Shown here: positions 7,185 to 14,319 of the stretch, one piece after another
Numbering within the stretch: the stretch's first letter is position 1
Layout of the letters: every line of letters begins with the position of its first letter
From: Intrasporangium_A sp039812505
GTDB lineage: Bacteria; Actinomycetota; Actinomycetes; Actinomycetales; Dermatophilaceae
Length of the DNA stretch: 15,948 nucleotides
Reading direction: 5' to 3'
NCBI RefSeq assembly: GCF_039812505.1
Contig: NZ_JBDIAQ010000077.1
Location: 1-15,948 of the forward strand
Notes under the pieces: generated by a model
The model's database searches: none
What the model saw: the letters and a program-made list of their open reading frames with translations, nothing else
What the model was told of the DNA's origin: nothing
Translations under genes and position numbers: made by a program

Positions 7185-8288
7185 TCAGTCGCGGTCCTCC
7201 GGCGCCGCCGCAGCCCGCCACCACGGGTCGTGGTAGCGGCCGGCCGCCGCCGCCGGGTCGTCAACGGCGAGATCGACACGCTCACCCACCCGAGGAGCGA
7301 GCAGCGGGACCCCCGCCTCGGCGGCGGCCCGCACCGCGCGCCGGATCGGCTCGCTCCACCAGTGCAAGGCCAGGTTGAACGTGCCCCAGTGCACCGGAAG
7401 CATCACCGACGCCGGCTCGCCGCGCGTCACCACGCGGTGCACCCCGACCGCCTGCTCGGGGTCGACGTGGATCTCGGGCCAGTAGTCGCTGTAGGCCCCG
7501 ACCGGGACGATCGTGAGGTCGACCGGGCCGAGGTCGCGCCCGATCTGCTCGAAGCAGCGCGACGGCCCGGTGTCGCCGGCGAACCACACCGACCGGTGCG
7601 CGCCGCGCAGCAGCCACCCGGCCCACAGGGTCGCGTTGCGCACGAGCCCGCGCCCGGAGAAGTGGCGGGCCGGCGTACAGACGAGGCGTATGCCGCCGAG
7701 CTCGGTCTCCTCGTGCCAGTCCAGTGCGGTGACCCGCTCCTCGGGCACCCCCCACATGCGCAGGTGCACGTCCACCCCGATCGGCACGACATAGTGCGGG
7801 GCGTGGCTCCGCTCGAGCTGGGCGATCGTCGGCTCGTCGAGGTGGTCGTAGTGGTCGTGCGAGATGAGCACCGCATCGAGCTGCGGCAGGTCGGCGACGG
7901 CACACGGTGCCGGGTGCAGCCGTCGTGGGCCGGTGATCAGTGACGGTGACACACGGTCACCGAAGACGGGGTCGAGCAGGAACCGGCGCCCCTCGAGCTC
8001 CACGAGCGTGGACGCATGCCCGAGCCAGGTCACCGCCAGCTGCCCGGGCACGGCAGGGAGCTCGGGTCGCACCACCGGCACCGGGAAGCGGGGGCGCCCA
8101 CGTCCGTGCGATCGGATCGCGGCGACGACCGGGTTGCCCAGTCCCTCGAGACGGGTGTCGACTCCGTCGATGGTGTGCGTCGGCTCGAGCGAGACGAAGG
8201 CGCCGTCGCGGAAGTTCGCGGAGCCGGCCGCGCGGGCCCGGAGGGCGGCGGCCGGGGCCCCCATGCGTCGCAGGATCGGGCCGGCCAT
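7185..8288 (-). CDS. MBL-fold metal-dependent hydrolase (NAPE-PLD/UlaG-like)
   Basis: This 367-aa metallo-beta-lactamase-fold hydrolase has VTWLGHASTLVELEG near residues 86-100, which is the typical first strands. The metal motif HxHxDH is in LISHDHYDHLD (His144, His146, Asp148, His149). PARHFSGRG gives His209, FAGDTGPS gives Asp239, and LPVHWGTFNLALH gives His300, so the dinuclear site is complete. The pattern VPVGAYSDYWPEIHVDPEQA is seen in relatives of N-acyl-phosphatidylethanolamine phospholipase D and UlaG. Phosphodiester or lactone substrates are plausible but not determined. The frame is open upstream to 8447, but ATG 8288 is where conserved-looking sequence starts (begins MAGPILRRMG). 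The gene is convergent with the amidohydrolase and divergent from sdhC. Confidence 0.9.
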   Translation of the reverse strand: MAGPILRRMGAPAAALRARAAGSANFRDGAFVSLEPTHTIDGVDTRLEGLGNPVVAAIRSHGRGRPRFPVPVVRPELPAVPGQLAVTWLGHASTLVELEGRRFLLDPVFGDRVSPSLITGPRRLHPAPCAVADLPQLDAVLISHDHYDHLDEPTIAQLERSHAPHYVVPIGVDVHLRMWGVPEERVTALDWHEETELGGIRLVCTPARHFSGRGLVRNATLWAGWLLRGAHRSVWFAGDTGPSRCFEQIGRDLGPVDLTIVPVGAYSDYWPEIHVDPEQAVGVHRVVTRGEPASVMLPVHWGTFNLALHWWSEPIRRAVRAAAEAGVPLLAPRVGERVDLAVDDPAAAAGRYHDPWWRAAAAPEDRD

Positions 8289-8407
8289 CAGCGGCGCGGG
8301 TCGGGGTCGAGAGGACTGCGCATGGGACCATCTTCGCCGACGGGCCCGCTGCGGCCGAACCTGGTGGCCCCCACCCGAGTCGGGGTGCCGCGCCTGCCGC
8401 CCCACGC

Positions 8408-8413
8408 TAGGGT
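8408..8413 (+). promoter_or_regulatory. sdhCAB promoter: Possible -10 box of the sdhCAB operon
   Basis: TAGGGT in the context CGCTAGGGTGG has the TAnnnT form common in actinobacterial -10 elements. It lies 24 bases before the sdhC start, in the only AT-containing spot of this gap. No convincing -35 box is visible. The rest of 8289-8431 holds no gene that I can support. Confidence 0.3.
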
Positions 8414-8431
8414 GGCGCCTGGAGGTCGCCG

Positions 8432-9166
8432 ATGCAGTCCACTCCACCGGTCGCGGCGGCCGAGCGGGCCGCCCTCCGAACGAGGACCGGGGCGCCGTCG
8501 TGGGCGCTCAAGGTCGTCATGGCCGTCTCCGGCCTGACCTGGCTCGCCTTCGTGCTGGTCCATCTCGTCGGCAACCTCAAGGTCTACACCGGCGCGTCCC
8601 ACTTCGACGCGTATGCTGCCTGGCTGCGCGAGGTGCTCGTGCCGCTCGCCCCGCACGGCGCTGTGCTCTGGGCGCTCCGCGTCGTCCTAGTGGTCCTGCT
8701 CGTGGCGCACGTGTGGGCGGCCGCGCTCCTGACCGCCCGGGCCCGCGCCGCGCGCGGCCCGCACCGCGCGCGGCTGCACTCGTGGCGCTCGTTCGTGGCC
8801 CGCACCATGCCGGTCACCGGCCTGGTAGTGCTCGGCTTCCTCGTGCTGCACGTCCTGGACCTCACCCTCGGGGTACGGCCGGTCGCACCGTCCGGCTTCC
8901 GGGCGGAGACATCCGGCACCTTCTTCGCCCACGAGAACCTCGTGGCGAGCCTGTCCCGGCCGTGGGCCGCCGCGGTCTACACGGTCACGATGGTGCTGCT
9001 CGCCGGGCACGTCCTGCACGGGACCCTCGTCGCCGTCCAGGACCTCGGTGGCGTCGGCCGCAGCGTGCGGGCGGTGGCGACGTGGGCCGGCGCGGTCCTC
9101 GCCGTGGCGATCCTGCTCGGCAACGCCGTCATCCCGGTGGCCATCCTGCTCGGGGTGGTGTCGTGA
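8432..9166 (+). CDS. sdhC: Succinate dehydrogenase cytochrome b558-type membrane subunit
   Basis: This 244-aa integral membrane protein has five predicted helices (about residues 28-46, 78-102, 125-146, 176-198 and 214-240). This is the arrangement of b558-family single membrane anchors, which replace separate SdhC and SdhD. Candidate haem-ligand histidines lie in or next to helices: His44 (VLVHLVGNLK), His93 (VAHVWA), His140 (FLVLHVLDLT) and His193 (AGHVLHGT). It anchors the complex and passes electrons to quinone. GGAGG at 8421-8425, six bases before the ATG, fixes the start. The stop overlaps the sdhA GTG (GTGA). Gene order and sizes resemble mycobacterial Sdh1 (Rv0249c-Rv0247c), from memory. 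Confidence 0.92.
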   Translation: MQSTPPVAAAERAALRTRTGAPSWALKVVMAVSGLTWLAFVLVHLVGNLKVYTGASHFDAYAAWLREVLVPLAPHGAVLWALRVVLVVLLVAHVWAAALLTARARAARGPHRARLHSWRSFVARTMPVTGLVVLGFLVLHVLDLTLGVRPVAPSGFRAETSGTFFAHENLVASLSRPWAAAVYTVTMVLLAGHVLHGTLVAVQDLGGVGRSVRAVATWAGAVLAVAILLGNAVIPVAILLGVVS

Positions 9167-11115
9167 GCGACGGGCCCCGGACCAGCCTGGACGGACGGGT
9201 GCCCGACGGCGACCTCGCCACCGCGTGGGCGCGCCGCCGGGCGGCATACCGGCTGGTCGCCCCGGCGGCCCGGCGCCGGTTCACGGTCGCGGTCGTGGGC
9301 ACCGGTCTCGCGGGCGCGGGAGCCGCGGCGGCGCTCGGCGAGCTGGGCTACGCCGTGGAGGCGTTCACCTACCACGACGCACCCCGGCGGGCCCACAGCG
9401 TCGCCGCCCAGGGCGGGATCAACGCGGCGCGCCCCGGGCGGGTCGACGGTGACTCGGTGGCGCGCTTCGTGGCCGACACGGTCCGCGGCGGCGACTTCCG
9501 GGCGCGCGAGGCCGACGTCTTCCGGCTGGCCGAGGAGTCGGCGCGGGTCATCGACCACCTCAACGCGATCGGCGCGCCCTTCGCCCGGGAGTACGGCGGC
9601 AGCCTGACCACCCGATCGTTCGGCGGCGTGCAGGTGTCGCGGACCTACTACACGCGCGGCCAGACCGGCCAGCAGCTGCAGGTCGCGAGCTCCCAGGCGC
9701 TGCTGCGGCAGGTGCGGGCGGGGTCGGTGCGGCTGCACACCCGCACCGAGATGCTCGACCTGCTCGTCGCCGACGGCCGGTGCCAGGGGCTGGTCGTGCG
9801 CGACCTCGTCTCCGGGCAGATCCGCGTCCATCCCGCCCACGCGGTGGTGCTGGCATCGGGCGGCTACGGCAGCATCTTCTTCCACTCGACCCTGGCCCTC
9901 GCCTCGAACGCGTCCGCCGCCTGGCGGGCGCACCGCAGCGGGGCGCTGCTGGCGTATCCCTCGTTCGTCCAGTTCCACCCCACGGCACTGCCGGTCGGCG
10001 ACCCGCTGCAGGCCAAGACGACCTTGATGAGCGAGTCGCTGCGCAACGACGGCCGGGTCTGGGTGCCGGCCCGAGCCGGCGACGAGCGGCCGCCCGGCCA
10101 GATCCCCGAGACGGAGCGCGACTACTACCTCGAGCGGATGTACCCCGCCTACGGCAACCTCAGCCCGCGCGACGTCTCGTCCCGGGCGGCCACGGCCCGG
10201 ATCCGAGCCGGCCACGGCGTCGGGCCGCTGCGCAACAGCGTCTACCTCGACTTCGCCGATGCGCTCGCCACCGTGGGCCGGGCGGTGCTGGCCCAGCGGT
10301 ACGGCAACCTGTTCGAGCTGTACCGGCGGGCCACCGGGGAGGACCCGTACGAGGTGCCGATGCGGATCGCCCCGGCAGCCCACTTCACCATGGGCGGGCT
10401 GTGGAGCGACTACGACCTGATGACCTCGCTGCCGGGCCTGTTCGTCGCGGGCGAGGCGGGCTGGGCCTACCACGGCGCCAACCGGCTCGGCGCCAACTCG
10501 CTGCTGTCGGCCTGCGTCGACGGGTGGTTCACGATCCCGTCGGCGCTGCCGAACTACCTTGCGCCCCTGCTCGGCTCGGCTCTGCCGGGCCCCGACGGCC
10601 GGGTCGTCGAGGCGGCCCTTGCGCGTGCGTCCGGCCGCGTGGCCGCGCTGCTCGCGGTGGGCGGCACTCGTGGGCCGGCGCACTTCCACCGGGCCCTCGG
10701 CGAGATCCTCTACGAGGGCTGCGGGGTCACCCGGGACGCGGCCGGCCTGCGCCGGGCGACCGAGCAGGTGCGCTCCCTGCGGGCCCAGTTCTGGGCGGAC
10801 CTGCGGGTGACCGGCAGCGGCGCGACGCTCAACCAGGTGCTCGAGAAGGCCGGCCGGGTCGCGGACTTCCTCGAGCTGGCCGAGCTGATGTGCGTGGATG
10901 CCCTCGACCGGGACGAGTCGTGCGGGGCGCACTTCCGCGCCGAGCACCAGGCGGCGGGCGAGGCCCGGCGGGACGACGAGAGGTGGGCCTTCTGCTCGGC
11001 CTGGCAGACCACCGCCGAGCGGCCCGGCGCGGACCCGGGCGCGCTGGAGTTCACCCGCCACGACGAGCCGTTGCGGTTCGCGGCGGTACCCCTCGTGACC
11101 CGGAGCTATGCATGA
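9163..11115 (+). CDS. sdhA: Succinate dehydrogenase flavoprotein subunit
   Basis: This 650-aa catalytic subunit oxidises succinate to fumarate with covalently bound FAD. The Rossmann motif VVGTGLAGAGAAAALGE is near residues 44-60. The flavinylated histidine is His78 in RAHSVAAQGGINAA. QFHPTALP (His272), the acid/base Arg336 in LSPRDVSSRA, AHFTMGGLWSD (His407) and GEAGWAYHGANRLGANSL (430-447) complete the active site. Length is normal for the family. GTG 9163 overlaps the sdhC stop by 4 bp and the next conserved feature is close, so the start is secure. The C-terminal stop overlaps the sdhB ATG. No anomaly was seen. Confidence 0.96.
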   Translation: MSDGPRTSLDGRVPDGDLATAWARRRAAYRLVAPAARRRFTVAVVGTGLAGAGAAAALGELGYAVEAFTYHDAPRRAHSVAAQGGINAARPGRVDGDSVARFVADTVRGGDFRAREADVFRLAEESARVIDHLNAIGAPFAREYGGSLTTRSFGGVQVSRTYYTRGQTGQQLQVASSQALLRQVRAGSVRLHTRTEMLDLLVADGRCQGLVVRDLVSGQIRVHPAHAVVLASGGYGSIFFHSTLALASNASAAWRAHRSGALLAYPSFVQFHPTALPVGDPLQAKTTLMSESLRNDGRVWVPARAGDERPPGQIPETERDYYLERMYPAYGNLSPRDVSSRAATARIRAGHGVGPLRNSVYLDFADALATVGRAVLAQRYGNLFELYRRATGEDPYEVPMRIAPAAHFTMGGLWSDYDLMTSLPGLFVAGEAGWAYHGANRLGANSLLSACVDGWFTIPSALPNYLAPLLGSALPGPDGRVVEAALARASGRVAALLAVGGTRGPAHFHRALGEILYEGCGVTRDAAGLRRATEQVRSLRAQFWADLRVTGSGATLNQVLEKAGRVADFLELAELMCVDALDRDESCGAHFRAEHQAAGEARRDDERWAFCSAWQTTAERPGADPGALEFTRHDEPLRFAAVPLVTRSYA

Positions 11116-11852
11116 GACTGACCGTGCAAGTATGGCGTCAGGCGGGCCCGGCCGAGCCGGGGCGCTTCGAGCAGCACGAGCTCGCCGCGCTGAGCCCACA
11201 GCTGAGCATCCTCGACCTGCTCGACCGGCTCAACGAGAGCCTCGTCGACGCCGGCCGGGAGCCGGTCGCCGTCGAGTCCGACTGCCGGGAGGGAGTGTGC
11301 GGTGCCTGCGGCGTCACCGTGGACGGACGCCCCCACGGTCCGCAGGGCGGCCTGCCCACCTGCCTGCAGGGGCTCGCGAGCTTCGCCGACGGGGCGACGG
11401 TCTCCATCGAGCCGCTGCGCTCGGCCGCGTTCCCCGTCGTGCGCGACCTCGTCGTGGACCGGTCGGCGCTCGACCGGCTCATCCAGGCCGGGGGACACGT
11501 CGCCGTCGATGCCGGCACGGCCGCCGACGCCAACGCCCTGCCCGTACCCACCGACGTCGCCGAGCAGGCCCTCGACTTCGCGGCCTGTATCGGCTGCGGA
11601 GCCTGCGTGGCGGCGTGCCCCAACGGGGCGGCGCACCTGTTCGCCGGGGCCAAGCTGCTGCACCTCGCCGACCTGCCGAACCCGGCGCAGGAACGCTCCC
11701 GGCGGGCGCTGGAGATGACGGCCCAGCTGGAGGCGGACTTCGGCCCGTGCTCGCTCTACGGCGAGTGCGCCCAGGTATGCCCGGCCGGCATCCCGCTGCG
11801 TGCGGTGGCGGCGGTGCCGCGGGAGCGGCTGCGCAGTCGCTTCCGCCGCTGA
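11112..11852 (+). CDS. sdhB: Succinate dehydrogenase iron-sulfur subunit
   Basis: This 246-aa electron-transfer subunit links SdhA to the membrane anchor. The [2Fe-2S] ligands are Cys58, Cys63 and Cys66 (SDCREGVCGACG) with Cys84 (LPTCLQ). The [4Fe-4S] ligands are Cys159, Cys162 and Cys165 in CIGCGACVAACP. The third cluster uses Cys213 and Cys219 in CSLYGECAQVCP plus Cys169 and Cys223 in the two CP motifs. All expected cysteines are present and the length is normal. The ATG overlaps the sdhA stop (ATGA), completing a tightly coupled sdhCAB operon. No separate sdhD is present, consistent with the b558-type anchor. Confidence 0.96.
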   Translation: MRLTVQVWRQAGPAEPGRFEQHELAALSPQLSILDLLDRLNESLVDAGREPVAVESDCREGVCGACGVTVDGRPHGPQGGLPTCLQGLASFADGATVSIEPLRSAAFPVVRDLVVDRSALDRLIQAGGHVAVDAGTAADANALPVPTDVAEQALDFAACIGCGACVAACPNGAAHLFAGAKLLHLADLPNPAQERSRRALEMTAQLEADFGPCSLYGECAQVCPAGIPLRAVAAVPRERLRSRFRR

Positions 11853-11855
11853 CGC

Positions 11856-11869
11856 ACGGTCCGGACCGT
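11856..11869. terminator. Palindrome just after sdhB, possible terminator
   Basis: ACGGTCCGGACCGT is a perfect 14-bp palindrome starting 4 bases after the sdhB stop. As RNA it could fold into a short GC-rich hairpin, but the loop is tight and no U-run follows. It is a candidate only. Confidence 0.3.
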
Positions 11870-11922
11870 CGCCGCGTCGGCACCGCGTCAGCACCGGCTC
11901 AGCGCCAGCGTCATCGAGGTGC

Positions 11923-11975
11923 GTCATCATGACGTCGATACGGCCTTGACGTGACACCAACTATGACATCATCAT
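11923..11975 (+). promoter_or_regulatory. Promoter and operator-like repeats of the RHH/DUF4097 operon
   Basis: TTGACG (11946-11951), an 18-base spacer and CATCAT (11970-11975) form a plausible promoter. It would start transcription at about 11983, on the A of an ATG. Two inverted repeats flank or overlap it: GTCATCATGAC (11923-11933, perfect arms around one base) and ATGACATCAT (11963-11972, inside the spacer and -10). They share the CATCATG/ATGACATC vocabulary. Binding by the RHH protein encoded next would give autorepression, which is usual for this fold (inference). Confidence 0.45.
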
Positions 11976-11982
11976 GGTGCAC

Positions 11983-12504
11983 ATGGACATCACCGAGTAT
12001 CTCGAGAGTCTGCGCAAGGACCTCGTCCGCGCGGCCCAGGCCATGGGCCCCGAGCTCGAGCAGGCCGCCGAGCGGCTGTCGTTCGCGCTCGACTCGTCGG
12101 CACGCCTCGCGCTCATGGACGCCCTGTCCCACGCGGCGGCAGAGATCACCAACGAGCTCGACGGCACCTCCGTCGAGGTCCGTCTGCAGGGCCGCGAGCC
12201 GGTGTTCGTCGTCGTCCGGAGCGCCCCGGCCGCAGCCGCACCGACCGGCGACGACCTCGGCGACGACGACGGCGAGACCGTGCGGATCACCCTGCGGCTC
12301 CCCGAGTCGCTCAAGGGCCGGGCCGAGGAGCTCGCCGCGGGCCGGGGGCAGTCGCTGAACACCTGGCTCGTGGCCGCCGTACGGGCCGCGACGACCCCCG
12401 GCCTGACGATCAACGTCGGGCCGTTCGGGGCGAACGTCCCGCTCCCGCCCGGCCGGCCCGGCCGGGTCACCACGAACAAGCGCGTCCAGGGCTGGGTCCG
12501 CTGA
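11983..12504 (+). CDS. Ribbon-helix-helix (HicB/CopG-like) regulator
   Basis: This 173-aa protein has two parts. Residues 1-75 (begins MDITEYLESLRKDLVRAAQ) are helical and end in a strand VEVRLQGREPVFVVVR. After an Asp-rich linker, residues ~100-137 read VRITLRLPESLKGRAEEL then GQSLNTWLVAAVRAA, a classic ribbon-helix-helix DNA-binding unit (one strand, two helices). Similar proteins are often labelled HicB-family antitoxins, but no HicA toxin gene is adjacent. The tail contains LTINVGPFGANVPLPPG. ATG 11983 is chosen because the promoter predicts a leaderless start there; ATG 11974 would add three residues. It is probably an autoregulator of the three-gene operon with DUF4097. Confidence 0.82.
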   Translation: MDITEYLESLRKDLVRAAQAMGPELEQAAERLSFALDSSARLALMDALSHAAAEITNELDGTSVEVRLQGREPVFVVVRSAPAAAAPTGDDLGDDDGETVRITLRLPESLKGRAEELAAGRGQSLNTWLVAAVRAATTPGLTINVGPFGANVPLPPGRPGRVTTNKRVQGWVR

Positions 12505-12558
12505 CCGCGGCCGGCACCCGACCCACCAGATCCACGGCACCGACACGAGGAGACTCCC

Positions 12559-13413
12559 GTGCAGTACACCTTCCAAACCCCCGGCCCGATCCGGCTGCGC
12601 GTCGAGCTGGTCGCCGGCGACGTCACCGTCCGGGCGGCCGAGACCGACACGACCATGGTGGAGCTGAGTCCGCGGGGCCCGGCCGGCGAGGAGCTCGCCG
12701 AACGGTTCACCGTCGAGCAGCGCGGCGACGAGGTCGTCGTACTCGCCCCGAAGATGCGGGACGCGATCTTCTCCATCGGCAAGGGCTCGGTCGACGTGGC
12801 GGTGACCCTGCCGGCCGCGAGCGTTCTCGACGCGAAGACCGGCTCCGGCGACGTCGAGACGGCCGGGGTCCTGGGCCGCGCCCGCGCGGCCACCGGGTCG
12901 GGTGACGTCACCCTCGACGAGATCGCCGGGGGCGAGTTGCGGTCCGGCTCCGGCGACCTCAGCGCCCGGGCCGTCCGCGGCGACCTGACCCTCAAGACCG
13001 GGTCGGGCGACGTCTCCATCGACGCGGCGAGCGCCCGGGTCGACCTCGTCACCGGGTCCGGTGACGTCACGATCCGCCGGGCGCAGGGCCCGGTCCGGGC
13101 CAAGACCGGCTCGGGCGAGCTCGTCGTCCTCGCCGCCGGCGCCGACCTCGACCTGATGACCGGTACGGGCGACATCCGGCTCGTCGCCCTGAGCGCAGGA
13201 GAGGTCCGGGCCAAGACCGGCAGCGGCGACGTCGTCGTCGGCATCACGAACGGGGTCGCGACCTACCTCGACCTGATGACCGTCACCGGGGACGTCGACG
13301 TCGACCTCGACGAGACGACCGGCCCCGAGGGCGCCGAGTCCACCGCGTCGCTGCACGTCCAGTCCGGCAGCGGTGACATCCACGTCAAGAGAGCAGAGGC
13401 GAGCCTGTCATGA
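12559..13413 (+). CDS. DUF4097-type beta-strand-repeat protein
   Basis: This 284-aa protein is built from about ten repeats of 17-19 residues marked by TGSGDV or close variants (near residues 94, 112, 129, 147, 165, 183, 201, 220, 241 and 268). This is typical of the DUF4097 right-handed beta-helix-like family. It has no signal peptide and no membrane segment, so it is probably cytoplasmic, unlike exported relatives such as LiaX-type envelope-stress proteins. GAGGAGA ends five bases before the GTG start. It lies 54 bp after the RHH gene and overlaps the next gene by 4 bp. The repeats give nucleotide-level repetition (GACCGGSTCSGGYGACGTC-like). Function unknown; a scaffold or sensor role is only a guess. 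Confidence 0.85.
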   Translation: MQYTFQTPGPIRLRVELVAGDVTVRAAETDTTMVELSPRGPAGEELAERFTVEQRGDEVVVLAPKMRDAIFSIGKGSVDVAVTLPAASVLDAKTGSGDVETAGVLGRARAATGSGDVTLDEIAGGELRSGSGDLSARAVRGDLTLKTGSGDVSIDAASARVDLVTGSGDVTIRRAQGPVRAKTGSGELVVLAAGADLDLMTGTGDIRLVALSAGEVRAKTGSGDVVVGITNGVATYLDLMTVTGDVDVDLDETTGPEGAESTASLHVQSGSGDIHVKRAEASLS

Positions 13414-13631
13414 CCATCCTGACCCAGCACGAAGCCCTGGCCCGCCAGGTCATCCTCGAGCGGACCGCGCGCCGCCACCGGGAGCGTCCCCTCCGCCGGC
13501 ACGTCCGGGCCGCGCTGCTGCTGCGCCGCCTGGCCGAGCGGCTCGACCCGGTGACGGTGCCGGGCACCGCGGCCCGGGTCACTCGTGACCGGGGCTGGAC
13601 CCAGGCCCGGCCGGCCGCAGCGCGGCACTGA
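13410..13631 (+). CDS. Small Arg-rich protein of unknown function, 73 aa
   Basis: The ATG overlaps the DUF4097 stop (ATGA), which argues that this is a real, coupled gene. The product is strongly basic. A helical, amphipathic-looking middle (RERPLRRHVRAALLLRRLAE) is flanked by a helix MTILTQHEALARQVILERTA and a loose Arg/Ala-rich tail. It could bind nucleic acid, an acidic protein surface or a membrane; nothing shows which. No family is recognised. Its last 53 bp overlap the 3' end of the convergent TetR gene, so the tail may be poorly constrained. Confidence 0.6.
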   Translation: MTILTQHEALARQVILERTARRHRERPLRRHVRAALLLRRLAERLDPVTVPGTAARVTRDRGWTQARPAAARH

Positions 13632-14196
13632 CGAACCCGACCGTCGCGGCGGTCACCTCCGGTAGCGGCGCCCCGTGCTCGACGAGCATGGCGGCGCCGC
13701 TCAGCGTCCCGGAGGCCAGCCCCGCCAGGACCCGGGCGTCCGCGCCCGGGAGCTGGGCGGCATACCGGCCGACGATCTCGACCAGCGGCGCGGCGAGGGC
13801 GTCGTGCAGCTCGCGCAACCGCGCCACCCCCTTGGCCGGGATGCCCGTCATGCCCATGGTCCGGCCGGGGCTGTGCCCCTGTGCGGCGAGCTCGAGGGTG
13901 GTGCCGACGTATGCCACCAGCCGGGCCCCCGGGTCGTCGCCCGCCTCCGCGAGGGCTGCGTCGACCCGCTCCTGGGCCAGCGCGAACAGGTCCTCGACGG
14001 CCGCCCCGATCAGGGCCCCGGTCGTCGGGTAGTACTGGTAGACGCTCGAGCGGGCCAGACCTGTCGCCTTGGCCACCGCGGCCGGTGTCACGCCGGTGGG
14101 TCCCTCGCGCATGAGCAGCTCGCGCGCGTTGGTCACCACCTCGCGCCGACGCATCTCGCGGTGCTCGGCGACCGTCGGCGCCTCGATCCTCGGCAC
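13579..14196 (-). CDS. TetR/AcrR-family transcriptional repressor
   Basis: This 205-aa protein has an N-terminal TetR helix-turn-helix: GPTGVTPAAVAKATGLARSS then VYQYYPTTGALIGAAVEDL, roughly residues 30-70. A helical ligand-binding domain rich in Ala and Gly follows. The first possible GTG at 14205 abuts AGGAG and is too close to it. GTG 14196 lies eight bases from AGGAGG (14210-14205), so I choose it. The gene is divergent from a DHA2-type exporter with paired operator-like repeats between them, the standard layout of a drug-responsive repressor controlling its own pump. The 3' end overlaps the small Arg-rich gene. The ligand cannot be predicted. Confidence 0.9.
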   Translation of the reverse strand: MPRIEAPTVAEHREMRRREVVTNARELLMREGPTGVTPAAVAKATGLARSSVYQYYPTTGALIGAAVEDLFALAQERVDAALAEAGDDPGARLVAYVGTTLELAAQGHSPGRTMGMTGIPAKGVARLRELHDALAAPLVEIVGRYAAQLPGADARVLAGLASGTLSGAAMLVEHGAPLPEVTAATVGFVSAALRPAGPGSSPGHE

Positions 14197-14225
14197 GGCC
14201 CTCACCTCCTGCTGGTCAGTCTACG

Positions 14226-14277
14226 TTGTCGACACCTGTGTCGGTAACTTGTCGACGACAGTGTCGGCATGTTACCG
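14226..14277. promoter_or_regulatory. Paired TetR operator candidates in the divergent promoter region
   Basis: Two 19-bp direct copies, TTGTCGACACCTGTGTCGG (14226-14244) and TTGTCGACGACAGTGTCGG (14249-14267), lie 23 bp apart. They differ at four positions. Each contains dyad symmetry: CGACAC/GTGTCG around CT in the first (14230-14243), and CGACA-G-TGTCG in the second (14256-14266). An outer perfect inverted repeat, CGGTAAC (14242-14248) with GTTACCG (14271-14277), spans the second copy. TTGTCG (14249) and TACCGT (14273-14278), 18 bases apart, could be the exporter promoter, so a bound repressor would block it. TAGACT on the minus strand (14223-14218) is a candidate -10 for tetR. Confidence 0.6.
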
Positions 14278-14319
14278 TCACTGCTGTCGATAAGACTGCG
14301 AGAACGTCAAGGAGACCCG

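Noticed and set aside
8977..11199. 740-aa minus-strand open frame across sdhA
   Set aside because: It is antisense to sdhCAB, whose ligand residues are all present. It shows no domain pattern of its own.
11983..12504. HicB antitoxin of a HicAB toxin-antitoxin pair
   Set aside because: No HicA-like small toxin gene lies on either side. Only the RHH fold is supported.
12900..13071. GTGACGTCAC palindromes inside the DUF4097 gene
   Set aside because: They come from the repeated Gly-Asp-Val-Thr codons of the protein repeats, so they are not evidence for operators.
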